DNA from: Sphingobacterium corticibacterium
GTDB lineage: Bacteria > Bacteroidota > Bacteroidia > Sphingobacteriales > Sphingobacteriaceae
Assembly: GCF_004208525.1 (NCBI RefSeq)
Contig: NZ_SGIT01000001.1
Span: 682,001-746,000 of the forward strand
Direction: 5' to 3'
Length of the DNA stretch: 64,000 nt
A model generated the notes under the pieces. The model searched no databases. It was given only the letters and a program-made list of their open reading frames with translations, and was not told the origin of the DNA. The translations under genes were made by a program, and so were the position numbers. Shown here one piece after another: positions 18,719-28,530 of the stretch (its first letter is position 1; each line of letters opens with the position of its first letter).

Positions 18719-20263
18719 TTAGTCTTCTGTTTGTAATTGCGGTAAAATGCCTTGCTGTTCAAGTGGGTAGGGGTAAAACCTTCCGTTGGACGTATTATAT
18801 GTCCGCCCACCGTATGAAAGATCAGCGGTTTTATCGTGGCGGATCAAATCGTAAAAACGAATACCCCATTCTCCGGCAAACTCTGCCATTTTTTCATTTA
18901 ATACATCGTCTAATGTGACATTGCTCAAAGCTCCCATATTGGCGCGATCACGAACCATATTAACAGCTGCTGTTGCCGTCATTGCCGTGCTGCTGGCACC
19001 ACTCGTTAATGCTTCGGCGTGCATCAACAATACTTCGGCATAACGAATACCGATGAGGTTTTTATTTTCGCCATAAGCTGTCCGACCAGGTGTGAGCTGT
19101 GTGGACGGAAAATAATGTTTGCCGCTTAAAAACCGATAGCGGGCATGATTATTAAAAACATCACCTTCACGCGTTGTATTCGATATCCAGCTAGGTAGTG
19201 TAGCATAATTTGGATCACTCCTCAGCGCTTCTATACCGCGAGGCGTAAATAATACGGTGGTTTCCAAACGTAATCGTTCTCCACGGTCTAACATAAACTT
19301 TATATATTTTTGGCTAGGCTCCCAGAACCCCCATCCACCGCTTGATCCCGATCTCGCCGGGGTCCAGCTGCCCGGTCCGTAAAAATCCCAATTGAATTTG
19401 TTGGATGTGCCGGAAGACGTACCATAGTCTGAATATTGAAATTCTAACAGGTTTTCGCTATTTAATTTTCCCGGTAATTTGAAAAGCTGATAATAATCAG
19501 GTTCTAGGGAAAACAAGTTGCTGCTGATGATTTGACCAGTGGCTTCGGCTACAGCCGGGAAATTTTTAAGCTCTAAATTTGCCATTGCCTTGATGGCAAG
19601 AGCTGTATAACGTGTTACCCCCCCTCGTATATCCGAACGTTGGTCCGGACGCACATTCGGCAGGAGAGGTATAGCTTCGTCCATCTGGACGGAAATGTGT
19701 TGCATCACCTCCTCAAAAGTAGACAGTTCGACATTGAACAGCGCCGAAGGCTGTGAGCTCTGCGGAATCAGGATACTACCCCACATCCGTGCCAACTGGA
19801 GTAATTCATATCCTTCCATCACTTTTATTTCAGCAATATGTTGCTGTGCGGTCGTGGCATTGGCGCCTGCCTCTTGATACTTTTGGATTTCTTCAATAGC
19901 ACCTCTCCAGTAAATTAAGTCGGAATAAAGGTTCAGCCAGGTAGAATTAAAGCCCCAAAAGTTTCTATCATAACGGAAACTATCCACTTGTGCTAGTACA
20001 GGCTGATCACCCAATCCGCCAATATCGATATCATCTCCTCTGACACTTATCAACGGGAATGTTTCCCATTGCATGCCATATAGTTCATTATACGCGCCGC
20101 GTAAAAGAAGAACCATGTTTTGGGACTGCGTATAATCTGTGCCCTCCACGATTTGTTGGTTTTCAAGAGGAGCATCCAATTCACAGGATGCCATTCCGAA
20201 AAGAAGGCCGACTAATATAACGGCAAAATATTTTAATGTATGGTTTCGTTTCATGATCATCAT
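18719..20263 (-). CDS. SusD/RagB family nutrient-binding lipoprotein
   Basis: A 514-residue lipoprotein with lipobox ASC near residue 27 and the SusD pattern: LLLRGAYNELYG near the N-terminus, tetratricopeptide-like helices (ALAIKAMANLELKNF), and the C-terminal RagB part (LIGIRYAEVLLMHAEALT, ERLRLETTVLF, EFAGEWGIRFYDLIRHD). It caps the SusC transporter at the outer membrane and binds the oligosaccharide before import. The gene starts 10 bases after the susC stop, the normal arrangement. Confidence 0.95.
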   Translation of the reverse strand: MMIMKRNHTLKYFAVILVGLLFGMASCELDAPLENQQIVEGTDYTQSQNMVLLLRGAYNELYGMQWETFPLISVRGDDIDIGGLGDQPVLAQVDSFRYDRNFWGFNSTWLNLYSDLIYWRGAIEEIQKYQEAGANATTAQQHIAEIKVMEGYELLQLARMWGSILIPQSSQPSALFNVELSTFEEVMQHISVQMDEAIPLLPNVRPDQRSDIRGGVTRYTALAIKAMANLELKNFPAVAEATGQIISSNLFSLEPDYYQLFKLPGKLNSENLLEFQYSDYGTSSGTSNKFNWDFYGPGSWTPARSGSSGGWGFWEPSQKYIKFMLDRGERLRLETTVLFTPRGIEALRSDPNYATLPSWISNTTREGDVFNNHARYRFLSGKHYFPSTQLTPGRTAYGENKNLIGIRYAEVLLMHAEALTSGASSTAMTATAAVNMVRDRANMGALSNVTLDDVLNEKMAEFAGEWGIRFYDLIRHDKTADLSYGGRTYNTSNGRFYPYPLEQQGILPQLQTED

Positions 20264-20273
20264 TTCTTTATTA

Positions 20274-23200
20274 TTATAATTTAATCATTACGCCCAACGT
20301 ATATACTGCGGGAACAGGATATACTTCTCTGTCCACTCCGTTGGATACTTCGGGATTGAATCCGTTGTATTTGAAAACGGTCAATGGGCGTTCTGCCGTT
20401 AGCGTTACTCTCGTTTCAGGCCATTTTTTGCCGTTGATTTCCTTTCCTAAGAAAGAATAGGACAGTCGTACGTTTTGTAAGCGGAAATACGAGCCATTTT
20501 CTATAAAATAACTGCTTAGATTCTGATTCCAAGCTCTCCTCAGACCGGAAGCTGATGGGTACGAATTGGATGTGCCTTCGCCACGCCAGAGGTTGGTCGC
20601 CAAATCAGCGTCGATATTGGTATCATTCGTGAATATCATCTCGCCACGCTTTCTGTTGAGAATATGATAACCATGCTGTCCTTGGAACAAAGCTTGAAAA
20701 TCCAATTTTTTATAGCGAAAGCCTATATTACCACCCCAAGTGAATGTAGGTAGATAAGAGCCTAATACCATGCGATCTTCATCGTCGATTATGCCGTCGT
20801 TGTTGACATCTCGGAATATCAAATCACCCTCACGTAATTGTCTCTCCTGAATAAATTCTTTCGTGTATCCACTTGCCTGTACAAGGTTGTCAATGGAGGA
20901 AGCATCGGCGTAAGAGCCTTTCTGAAAAACGCCGACGACATCATATCCGTAGAAGGCTTGGTAAGGTTGGCCAATAATGGATCGCTGACGAAACTCTGCA
21001 GAACCGGCATTTATATAAGTGGGCCCCCCGAGCCCTAGCACTTCGTTTTTAAGCGTTGCGAAATTTCCACCGATATTATAAGAAAAATCTTCATGGATGT
21101 CGTCGGTCCAGTTAAGGTTCATTTCAAAACCTTTGTTGCGAATTTGACCTACACTTCTTCTTTCTTCTGCTCGGAACACAGGAGGGGTAATTCGGACAGC
21201 GAGATCACGGGTATCCCGGATAAAATAATCAGCTCCCAAGGATAGTCGGTTGTTCAAAAAGCGAGCATCTAAACCAATATTGGTTTCCACAGTGGTCTCC
21301 CATTGAGAGATATAATCAAATGTGGGATTGAGCCTTCTACCAACGATACGCGTACCGTCGATAGCGCCGTTATTTTCTTCCAATACGGGTAAACCTGTGG
21401 CCGGAGCTATACCGTCGTTACCCAATTGTCCCCATGATGCTCGGAATTTTAAGAAATCGATTCCAGAAACGTCAAAGAACTCTTCTTGGGAAACGATCCA
21501 ACCTGCTCCGAGGGTGGCGAAATTACCCCATTTTTTCTGAAACTTGTTGTTTCCATCACGACGCAGGGTACCATACAGTAAATATTTGCCATCGTAATTA
21601 TAAGATAAACGACCAAAAAAAGATAGAAATTGCAAATTCGCATTGATCGTCGCGTCGTTAGCATCTCCAATATCGTCGACGTCAAACTCTGTCGCATTGG
21701 TTAAGTACCAATATTGTTCAGCCGCGCGGGAAGGTGCCGGATTGATGGCTGTTCCACGGGCATATAGGAGCTCGCTATATTCGTTACGCCATGATTGTCC
21801 TAACACGGCCGTTAAACTGTGTTTTCCGAATTTATCGTCATACGTCAGGAAATTATCCCAAACCTGGTCATAATCGGATGTGTTCTGCCGTCTGATTGCC
21901 GATTGGCGGGCGGTTACGCCGTCATGATGTTCAAAGTCGATGCGTCTGGCGTTCACAAAGCCCAAGCTGTAATTATATTGTGTCCGGAATTTTAATTTAT
22001 TTTCAATGATGTTAGCTTCCAAATGGAAGTTACCCAACATTTTGGCAACATGATTCCGGTTGTCTACATACATTAACGGATAAAAAGGGTTTTGTACACC
22101 TCGATATCCTAGTTGTTGCGCATTAGCCAATTTATAAGGGTCTGCCATCGTATTCTGTTCATCATATACGGGTAAAATGGGAACAGAAAAATAAGCTCTG
22201 AACCATGCCGTATTTTCGCCATTATATTGCCGCGCCGTACTCACATTGAAATTACCGCCGACATTTAACCAGTCGCGTACCCGACTATCTATTTTGGTTC
22301 GGAACGATAGTCTTTGAAAGTCATTTCGCTGCTCGTTGAGCAAGCCGTCTTGTTTGAAATAACTACCACCTATGGAGTAACGGGTTTTTTCGCCACCCCC
22401 ATTGAATGACAAACTGTGGTTCTGAATAGGAGCGGGACTCATAATCTCGTTGTACCAATCGGTGTTGACATTTGGTAAGTTAGGATCGATACGACTACGT
22501 CCATACCGTTGCATCGCATTGTCAATAAAAGCAATATCCGCAGAACCTCCGGTTTCGTTTATATATTGAACGAATTGCTGCGTATTGGCCATCTTTAAAA
22601 CATTTTGGGGATTTTGAATCCCATAATATCCGTCGTATACAATTTCTGCTTCCTGGTTGTACGCGCCTGACTTTGTTTCTATCAACACCACACCATTTCC
22701 GGCACGAACACCATAAATAGCAGAAGCAGAAGCATCTTTCAACACGTTGATGGTTTCGATGTCATTGGGATTCAAAAAATCGATATTATCAAAGAACATT
22801 CCGTCTACAACATACAACGGTGCACTTCCTCCCTCGAATGAGCCAATACCCCGAAGCCGGACAGTCGGCGAAGCACCGGGAGCTCCACTGCTGACAATCT
22901 GTACCCCAGCTACACGCCCTTGTAACGCTTGTAAGGGGTTGGCATTTGGTGTTTTTACGATGTCTTCTGATTTCACCGTAACGATGGAAGATGTCAGGTT
23001 CCGTTGCGTTTGCGTACCATAACCGATAACAACAACTTCTTCTAAAGCTTGGTCTTCACTGATCAAGAAAACATCTATAGTTTCCTGATCGCCGACCTCG
23101 ACCGTCTGGGCAGTGTACCCAATAAAACGAAAAGTTAGCGCATCTGTAGGATTCGCCTCAATCGAAAACCGTCCAGCGGCATCCGTCTGGCTTCCCGTGC

Positions 23201-23342
23201 CATCCGGTTTAGAAATGGTCACCCCTGGAAGACCAATTAAAGATCCGCTGTCTTTGACTGTTCCGGTGACCGTTCTAACCTGTGCATACCCATAAGATAA
23301 GGTAGCGGTTAAGAACAAAAAAAGTATAAATAACTTCCTCAT
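20274..23342 (-). CDS. SusC/RagA family TonB-dependent outer membrane transporter
   Basis: A 1022-residue transporter with a signal peptide (about 1-20), a carboxypeptidase D regulatory-like domain (about 22-110: VTGTVKDSGSLIGLPGV), and the TonB box region with EEVVVIGYGTQ (about 115). The plug domain follows (SSIVTVKSEDI, LQALQGRVAGVQI, PLYVVDGMFFDN, IETINVLKDASASAIYG) and then a long beta-barrel. No STN domain is present, so signalling through an anti-sigma factor is not expected; control is presumably by the adjacent HTH regulator. It imports oligosaccharides with the SusD partner. First gene of the PUL operon, with a well-formed promoter at 23415-23445. Confidence 0.96.
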   Translation of the reverse strand: MRKLFILFLFLTATLSYGYAQVRTVTGTVKDSGSLIGLPGVTISKPDGTGSQTDAAGRFSIEANPTDALTFRFIGYTAQTVEVGDQETIDVFLISEDQALEEVVVIGYGTQTQRNLTSSIVTVKSEDIVKTPNANPLQALQGRVAGVQIVSSGAPGASPTVRLRGIGSFEGGSAPLYVVDGMFFDNIDFLNPNDIETINVLKDASASAIYGVRAGNGVVLIETKSGAYNQEAEIVYDGYYGIQNPQNVLKMANTQQFVQYINETGGSADIAFIDNAMQRYGRSRIDPNLPNVNTDWYNEIMSPAPIQNHSLSFNGGGEKTRYSIGGSYFKQDGLLNEQRNDFQRLSFRTKIDSRVRDWLNVGGNFNVSTARQYNGENTAWFRAYFSVPILPVYDEQNTMADPYKLANAQQLGYRGVQNPFYPLMYVDNRNHVAKMLGNFHLEANIIENKLKFRTQYNYSLGFVNARRIDFEHHDGVTARQSAIRRQNTSDYDQVWDNFLTYDDKFGKHSLTAVLGQSWRNEYSELLYARGTAINPAPSRAAEQYWYLTNATEFDVDDIGDANDATINANLQFLSFFGRLSYNYDGKYLLYGTLRRDGNNKFQKKWGNFATLGAGWIVSQEEFFDVSGIDFLKFRASWGQLGNDGIAPATGLPVLEENNGAIDGTRIVGRRLNPTFDYISQWETTVETNIGLDARFLNNRLSLGADYFIRDTRDLAVRITPPVFRAEERRSVGQIRNKGFEMNLNWTDDIHEDFSYNIGGNFATLKNEVLGLGGPTYINAGSAEFRQRSIIGQPYQAFYGYDVVGVFQKGSYADASSIDNLVQASGYTKEFIQERQLREGDLIFRDVNNDGIIDDEDRMVLGSYLPTFTWGGNIGFRYKKLDFQALFQGQHGYHILNRKRGEMIFTNDTNIDADLATNLWRGEGTSNSYPSASGLRRAWNQNLSSYFIENGSYFRLQNVRLSYSFLGKEINGKKWPETRVTLTAERPLTVFKYNGFNPEVSNGVDREVYPVPAVYTLGVMIKL

Positions 23343-23414
23343 AAAACTAGTTTGTTAATGTTTATAATTGTGACACAATAACAGGTTATCGTAACACCGT
23401 GCATATAATCATAA

Positions 23415-23445
23415 CAAAGATGTGATGTATAAGGTTTTAGGCAAA
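23415..23445 (-). promoter_or_regulatory. Promoter of the susC-susD PUL operon
   Basis: On the minus strand: TTTG (plus 23442-23445), exactly 19 bases, then CATCTTTG (plus 23415-23422). This matches the Bacteroidota housekeeping promoter TTTG-N19-TAnnTTTG with one mismatch. The predicted leader before the susC ATG is about 65-70 bases. Confidence 0.7.
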
Positions 23446-23460
23446 ATAAAGCCGTTGCAC

Positions 23461-23473
23461 ATTACTACATCAT
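23461..23473. promoter_or_regulatory. Operator-like half-site upstream of the susC promoter
   Basis: ATTACTACATCAT, 15 bases upstream of the -33 element. Its exact reverse complement occurs at 23591-23603 and a shorter copy at 23605-23614. It is well placed for an activator touching RNA polymerase. Confidence 0.5.
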
Positions 23474-23590
23474 ATGTTTGGTGCTGCTACAGAAAGGGTT
23501 TGTTTACAGATTATTTAGTTGATTATTAGATTTTTAATGTCTATTCGAGCTTGCTCAAATATTTTTAGTTAGTGTTTTTTGTACACTATG

Positions 23591-23614
23591 ATGATGTAGT
23601 AATAATGATGTAGT
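23591..23614. promoter_or_regulatory. Two direct ATGATGTAGT repeats, distal operator-like sites
   Basis: ATGATGTAGT at 23591-23600 and again at 23605-23614, start to start 14 bases. The first is part of a perfect 13-bp inverted repeat with 23461-23473. They lie just after the stop of the regulator gene and about 130 bp upstream of the promoter-proximal copy. Confidence 0.5.
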
Positions 23615-23617
23615 TTT

Positions 23618-26494
23618 TTATCGTTCTAATAAGAATTCTGTTAGATTTTTTTCTGTCGGAAGATTGAATTTTTTACGTAAACGGTACCGTCTTATCTCTA
23701 CACCCCGTGTCGTAATGTTGAGTAGAGACGCCATATCTTTACTTGACATGTTGAGTCGCAAATAAGCACATAGCTTAAGATCATTTGGAGACAAGGATGG
23801 ATAATCGGCCTTTAGTTTTTTGAAGAAGTTTTCGTGCGACTCATTAAAGCTTTTTTCAAAGACATCCCAATCGCGCTCATCGCTACGGGCATTATCCATG
23901 AGTTTGTTTATTTTTTGCAATTGGTCTGCGGATAGCTTGTTGCCGCCTTTGTCTTTAATGTTGAGGAGTTCCTCTTGCAGATTGTTTAACAGTTCGTTTT
24001 TGTATACGATATTCGTAGCCACATTAGCAATCTCTCGGCTTTTTTGCGCTAATTCCTGCTCCAATTGTGCGTTTTTTAATTGCATGAGCTTTTTCTCGTT
24101 TTGCTCGACTTCACGGCGCAACAATTCTTCTTGACGACGACGCAGTTTATGTCGCAGCTGGAGCTTATCTTGTTTTATTTTTTTGATGATACGACGTCGT
24201 ACAATCATAAAACCAAATCCCAGTATAATAAGGTATAAAAGAAGTGCAGGCCATTGCAGATAAAATGGCGGTTTAATCGTGAACGTAATCTGACTAATGT
24301 CTGAAATCTGTCCGTTAGTGGCTAAGGCGCGTACTTTAAATACATAGGTGCCCCAAGAAAGATTCGTGAAGTCAATATAAGGTATTTCCGAAGGACTTGA
24401 CCATTTATTATGGTACCCCTCTAATTGATACTGGTATTTTAAGGGCGTACTGGAATACCAAGGGGACGAGAATAGGACACGTATGTTGTTCTGGTGATAA
24501 GGAATAGATTTTTCGATGCCTAGATAAAGAATAGAATCACCGCTCATCATGGAGATATCCTGTAACCCTTTGATGATAGGACTTTTGATCGGTAAGTTAT
24601 GTCTGAAATGCGGATTGTAGGCAACAAAACCGTTATCCAACGCAAAAAGAAATCGATCCGCGGCAAACTCCACATTTTCATGATTTTTCATAACCGTATT
24701 CTCTAGCACATTAAACGTGGCAGAATCAACGTGAATGTTATTGTCTTTCCACTCTACTAAAGCAAAACGTCCGTCATGGATAAAAATGTAAGTGCCATTG
24801 TCTCGCTCTTTAATGCTAGCGGCGTAGGCAAAAGAACCGAGTGATTTATTTAAATCGCTGTATACATCGAATTTTCCCAATACCTTATCGTAGATAAAAA
24901 TACCTTTATCGGTCGCGAAAACTGTATTGCCCCGTATACTAGTTGGTGTGATCCGCTGGATGTCGGGGAAATCTTCTATAAAGGAGAAGGTCTTTAAGGT
25001 TTTTAGCGATGGCTGGGTTGTAGAAAGTTCTAAAAGCTGAATGTTATTGTTTAACACAGCCCAAAAGCTCCTATTCTCCCAAGGATAAAGTTTAAGGACG
25101 GCTTGTTTCAGTTCTTTAAACCTGTGATTTAATTGCCATCCTTGTCGGTTTTCAAATAGCGCTATGCCGGTGTAATTTCCTTGTATGAAAAAAGGATCGT
25201 CAGGTGTGAGCTGGATGTTTTGCCAACCTCCGGTCCAACTCGATATTCGTTCTATACGATTATCTTTCACTAAAAAAGTGCCATCATTATGTCCACATAT
25301 AAGTTGATTGTTGAATATTTCCAGTGACCAAACTTGTCCTTGTGAATTAGGGATGAATTGAAATTGAAGCTGTTGGAGGTAACTATCTGCTGTCCAAGAG
25401 CTATAAAATAAGCCTTGATTCGTTCCGAGATATATTTTGTCTTGAAATACCTTGATGGCATATACGGTACCTAACTCTCCAAAAATATCTTTGTAGTAAT
25501 AAAAAGGAGAGTTAATTTCGATGCGATCGATACCATTATCTAATCCAGCCCATATATTACCCTGCTTATCCAATACCATGCTAAGTACGGTATTGTTTTG
25601 AAGCCCATTTCGTTTATGGATATGTTGGAGGATTTTTCCTGTTTTATCGGCAATGAAAATGCCATTTTTTATGGTTCCGAACGCAAATGTGTTATCATCT
25701 ATCTTAATGCCGTTATTTATTTGCGCTTCTTTAAGAAGTTGACTTAATTGGGAATTCGTATTCCATGGGGAAGCTGTTCCGTTGGTGTTTAGTAAAAAAA
25801 GACCGTTTTTTGCTGTTCCAACCAGTATCTCGTTTGTACCGAAGGGAAGTAGTACCAAAACGTTCGTCAGTCGCGTTTCCAAAGGAGTAAAGCCATTAGG
25901 CCCCCAGGAACTTAGTCCACTTGGAATCTTTTCTAACCATATATGGTCTCCTGTTTTATGGGCAAAGAGGAATGGTTCTCCGTTTCCATAATGTGTCGTT
26001 ATTTTATCCTGATGCAGGAGATAAAATTTAGAGAATGACTGAAAGATAATGGAATCACCGTTGATGAGGATTTTCCATATCTCGTCGTTTTGGATGACAC
26101 CGGGCTCTACCAAATGTGTTAAGGAATAATATTTAAGCTTTCCGTTCTTCTTTTCAAAATAACCGAATTCCGCTTTGCCACCAGCATATATCTTCCCGTC
26201 GTCCGCAACACGGACACTTCGCGCCCCCGCTTTATTTTTCAATGGATATATCTCCCAATAGGAGCCGTCGAATGTGATTATACCATCACCATTAGCAGCA
26301 TATAGCACGCCATCCTGCCCTTGGTCAATACTCCAGTTCTGGTTTCCAGCTTTATATTGCGATTTGGTATAGTTCTGGACGTGCGGGCTTCCGATAGATG
26401 AAATGGATTGCCCGTAACAGCAAATGCTTAGGAGTAAACAAAACAACAAACTTATGGTGCGGATCATCATACAATACCTTTGCGAACTACGCAA
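23618..26494 (-). CDS. Membrane-anchored PUL regulator: propeller sensor, Y_Y_Y domain, LuxR-like HTH
   Basis: A 958-residue protein. In order: signal peptide (about 1-30), seven-bladed propeller repeats forming a periplasmic sensor (about 35-670), a Y_Y_Y (triple-tyrosine) Ig-like domain (about 680-742, with YQYQLEGYHNKWSS and LSWGTYVFKVRAL), one membrane helix (about 745-768), and a long charged coiled coil (about 775-880). It ends in a LuxR-like helix-turn-helix (about 895-955: LSPNDLKLCAYLRLNMSSKDMA, RRYRLRKKFNL). There is no histidine kinase or receiver domain, so it is not a hybrid two-component system; the sensor seems to be joined directly to the DNA-binding domain. It probably detects an oligosaccharide of the PUL substrate and activates susC. 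Confidence 0.85.
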   Translation of the reverse strand: MRSSQRYCMMIRTISLLFCLLLSICCYGQSISSIGSPHVQNYTKSQYKAGNQNWSIDQGQDGVLYAANGDGIITFDGSYWEIYPLKNKAGARSVRVADDGKIYAGGKAEFGYFEKKNGKLKYYSLTHLVEPGVIQNDEIWKILINGDSIIFQSFSKFYLLHQDKITTHYGNGEPFLFAHKTGDHIWLEKIPSGLSSWGPNGFTPLETRLTNVLVLLPFGTNEILVGTAKNGLFLLNTNGTASPWNTNSQLSQLLKEAQINNGIKIDDNTFAFGTIKNGIFIADKTGKILQHIHKRNGLQNNTVLSMVLDKQGNIWAGLDNGIDRIEINSPFYYYKDIFGELGTVYAIKVFQDKIYLGTNQGLFYSSWTADSYLQQLQFQFIPNSQGQVWSLEIFNNQLICGHNDGTFLVKDNRIERISSWTGGWQNIQLTPDDPFFIQGNYTGIALFENRQGWQLNHRFKELKQAVLKLYPWENRSFWAVLNNNIQLLELSTTQPSLKTLKTFSFIEDFPDIQRITPTSIRGNTVFATDKGIFIYDKVLGKFDVYSDLNKSLGSFAYAASIKERDNGTYIFIHDGRFALVEWKDNNIHVDSATFNVLENTVMKNHENVEFAADRFLFALDNGFVAYNPHFRHNLPIKSPIIKGLQDISMMSGDSILYLGIEKSIPYHQNNIRVLFSSPWYSSTPLKYQYQLEGYHNKWSSPSEIPYIDFTNLSWGTYVFKVRALATNGQISDISQITFTIKPPFYLQWPALLLYLIILGFGFMIVRRRIIKKIKQDKLQLRHKLRRRQEELLRREVEQNEKKLMQLKNAQLEQELAQKSREIANVATNIVYKNELLNNLQEELLNIKDKGGNKLSADQLQKINKLMDNARSDERDWDVFEKSFNESHENFFKKLKADYPSLSPNDLKLCAYLRLNMSSKDMASLLNITTRGVEIRRYRLRKKFNLPTEKNLTEFLLER

Positions 26495-26730
26495 GTTACA
26501 AACTCAGATGCTTTTTAGCAAAAGCTTCTTGAAACCTTTATTGTTGTGATTCAACAAAGGTTTATTTTATAAAATTGCATATCTCCCCCTTTACATTAAA
26601 ATGTCCATCCGGATGTTTTACAACTGTACAAACCCATCCTTAGTACAATCCCTTATGTAAAACATTCGAAGGACGAGCTTTTTGCTTCTTTTTCGTGAGG
26701 AAAAAGAAGAAGAATGAGTAATATTGCATT

Positions 26731-27546
26731 ATGATTTCATTTGCCAATGCTAAAATCAATATCGGACTAAATATTGTCGGTAAGCGTGCCGATGGCTATC
26801 ATCTATTGGAGTCTGTATTTTATCCTTTTCCTTTATACGATATTATAGAAATCACATCAACGGAATCTGCTAATAAAACAACACTTGAAATTACAGGGCT
26901 AGATTTACCGATAGAGGATAACAATCTGTGTTTAAAGGCTTATCACTTGCTCGCAGAAAGATTTAGTTTACCTCCAGTACATATCCATTTGCATAAGCAG
27001 ATTCCGTTTGGAGCAGGACTAGGAGGAGGCTCGTCAGATGGCGCATTTGTATTGAAAATGCTGAACGAGAAATTTAATATTGGACTTTCAGCTCTACAGT
27101 TGGAAGAGGAGGCTGCCAAATTGGGAGCGGATTGCCCCTTTTTTATGCAGAACAAACCCCTTTATGCAGAAGGAATCGGAACAGATTTTTCTCCTATTTC
27201 AATAGACCTGTCAGATAAATTTTTAGTACTCGTTAAGCCCGAAATAAGTATAGCTACGGCAGAGGCCTATCAACATGTCAAGCCTAATTCCTCCAACGAT
27301 GACTTGAGAGAAGTGTTGCAGCTTCCCGTACAAGACTGGAAATTTTATGTTAAAAATGATTTTGAAGAGGGTATCTTTGATATATATCCAATCATCAGGA
27401 AGATTAAATTAACGTTGTATGCCGCAGGAGCCTTATATGCTTCGATGTCGGGTTCTGGATCGGCCGTATATGGGATATTTCCGAAGCCTGTCGATTTAAC
27501 CACCTTAAAAGGATTAGGCGAGGTTTATTATCCGAAAGAGATTTAA
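26731..27546 (+). CDS. ispE: 4-diphosphocytidyl-2-C-methyl-D-erythritol kinase
   Basis: A 271-residue GHMP kinase of the non-mevalonate isoprenoid pathway. It phosphorylates 4-diphosphocytidyl-2-C-methylerythritol at the 2-hydroxyl using ATP. The N-terminus FANAKINIGLNIVGKRADGY carries the substrate-binding Lys and Asp region. The glycine-rich ATP loop is IPFGAGLGGGSSDGA (91-105), and the third motif is SMSGSGSAVYGIF. Cytosolic. It is divergent from the PUL regulator and ends one base before the convergent ribF stop. Confidence 0.95.
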   Translation: MISFANAKINIGLNIVGKRADGYHLLESVFYPFPLYDIIEITSTESANKTTLEITGLDLPIEDNNLCLKAYHLLAERFSLPPVHIHLHKQIPFGAGLGGGSSDGAFVLKMLNEKFNIGLSALQLEEEAAKLGADCPFFMQNKPLYAEGIGTDFSPISIDLSDKFLVLVKPEISIATAEAYQHVKPNSSNDDLREVLQLPVQDWKFYVKNDFEEGIFDIYPIIRKIKLTLYAAGALYASMSGSGSAVYGIFPKPVDLTTLKGLGEVYYPKEI

Positions 27547-27547
27547 A

Positions 27548-28525
27548 TTATATCCCGAAATATTCCCGAATACTTTTTTCATCCGCTTTAATCTGATTGC
27601 GCATGGTTTCCAGCGAATCAAACCATTGATCATGACGGATGAATTTAAGAAACTTCACCCGTAGGGTGGTAGAATAAATATCATCCTTAAAATCCAATAA
27701 ATTAATCTCAATTTTTCGATTCATGCCATCCACTGTAGGACGTGTACCAATATACGCCATTCCTTTCGCTATACGGTCGGGCTGTGGCGTGACATACTCA
27801 CCGGTATGGACCGTGGACATATTGGCGTATATTTCGACTTCTACTGCATAAATACCATAGGCAGGGATAAGTTTGTGTGGTTCGTGTACGTTGAGGTTTG
27901 CGGTTGGGAAACCGATTTCCCGACCGATTTGGTCGCCACGGACGACTGTACCTGTCAACTCGAATGAATAACCCAAATATTTATTAGCCGTTTCGATGTC
28001 TCCTTTTATTAAGGACTCTCGAATTTTGGTCGATGACACGGCAACATCCTCAATATCCTGTTCAGGGATCTGCTCAACTGTGTAATCGTATATTTCTGCC
28101 AACTCTTTCAGGTCTTTGATAGACCCTTGTCGATCTTTGCCGAAATGATGGTCGTATCCAATCACAATTTGTTTGGTGCCTAGTCGCCCGACCAAGACGT
28201 TACTGATATATTCTTCTGGTGTCTGATTGGAAAAATCACGTGTAAAAGGGGTAATGATTAAGTGATCGATTCCCGAAAGGGCTAACCGGTGGGTCTTTTC
28301 CTCTATATCGTTAATGAGACGCAAATTGTCATCATCCGGATTAATGATTAGACGGGGATGCGGAAAAAAAGTAAGCAAGATCGTTTCACCATCTCTTTCT
28401 GCAGCACATTCTCTTAATTTGGATAAGATTTTTTGATGTCCAATATGTACACCATCAAATGTACCGATAGTTACGATAGCATTGGAGAGTGGTTCAAACT
28501 CATCTAAACTTTTATATATCTTCAC
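27548..28525 (-). CDS. ribF: Bifunctional riboflavin kinase / FAD synthetase
   Basis: A 325-residue cytosolic enzyme that makes FMN and FAD from riboflavin. The N-terminal nucleotidyltransferase domain (about 1-185) begins with VTIGTFDGVHIGHQKIL, holding the HxGH-type motif; VSSTKIRESLI is the second nucleotide-binding motif. The C-terminal kinase domain (about 190-320) has GEIGFPTANL-like IGREIGFPTANLNV and YIGTRPTV. Last gene of the ftsX-DUF3098-uppP-truB-ribF operon, separated by 5 bases from truB. Confidence 0.96.
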   Translation of the reverse strand: MKIYKSLDEFEPLSNAIVTIGTFDGVHIGHQKILSKLRECAAERDGETILLTFFPHPRLIINPDDDNLRLINDIEEKTHRLALSGIDHLIITPFTRDFSNQTPEEYISNVLVGRLGTKQIVIGYDHHFGKDRQGSIKDLKELAEIYDYTVEQIPEQDIEDVAVSSTKIRESLIKGDIETANKYLGYSFELTGTVVRGDQIGREIGFPTANLNVHEPHKLIPAYGIYAVEVEIYANMSTVHTGEYVTPQPDRIAKGMAYIGTRPTVDGMNRKIEINLLDFKDDIYSTTLRVKFLKFIRHDQWFDSLETMRNQIKADEKSIREYFGI

Positions 28526-28530
28526 TATAA

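Noticed and set aside
26532..26563. Hairpin between the PUL regulator and ispE
   Set aside because: Arms AAACCTTT...AAGGTTT pair only with a three-base bulge; it may be a weak structure but there is no clear role between two divergent genes.
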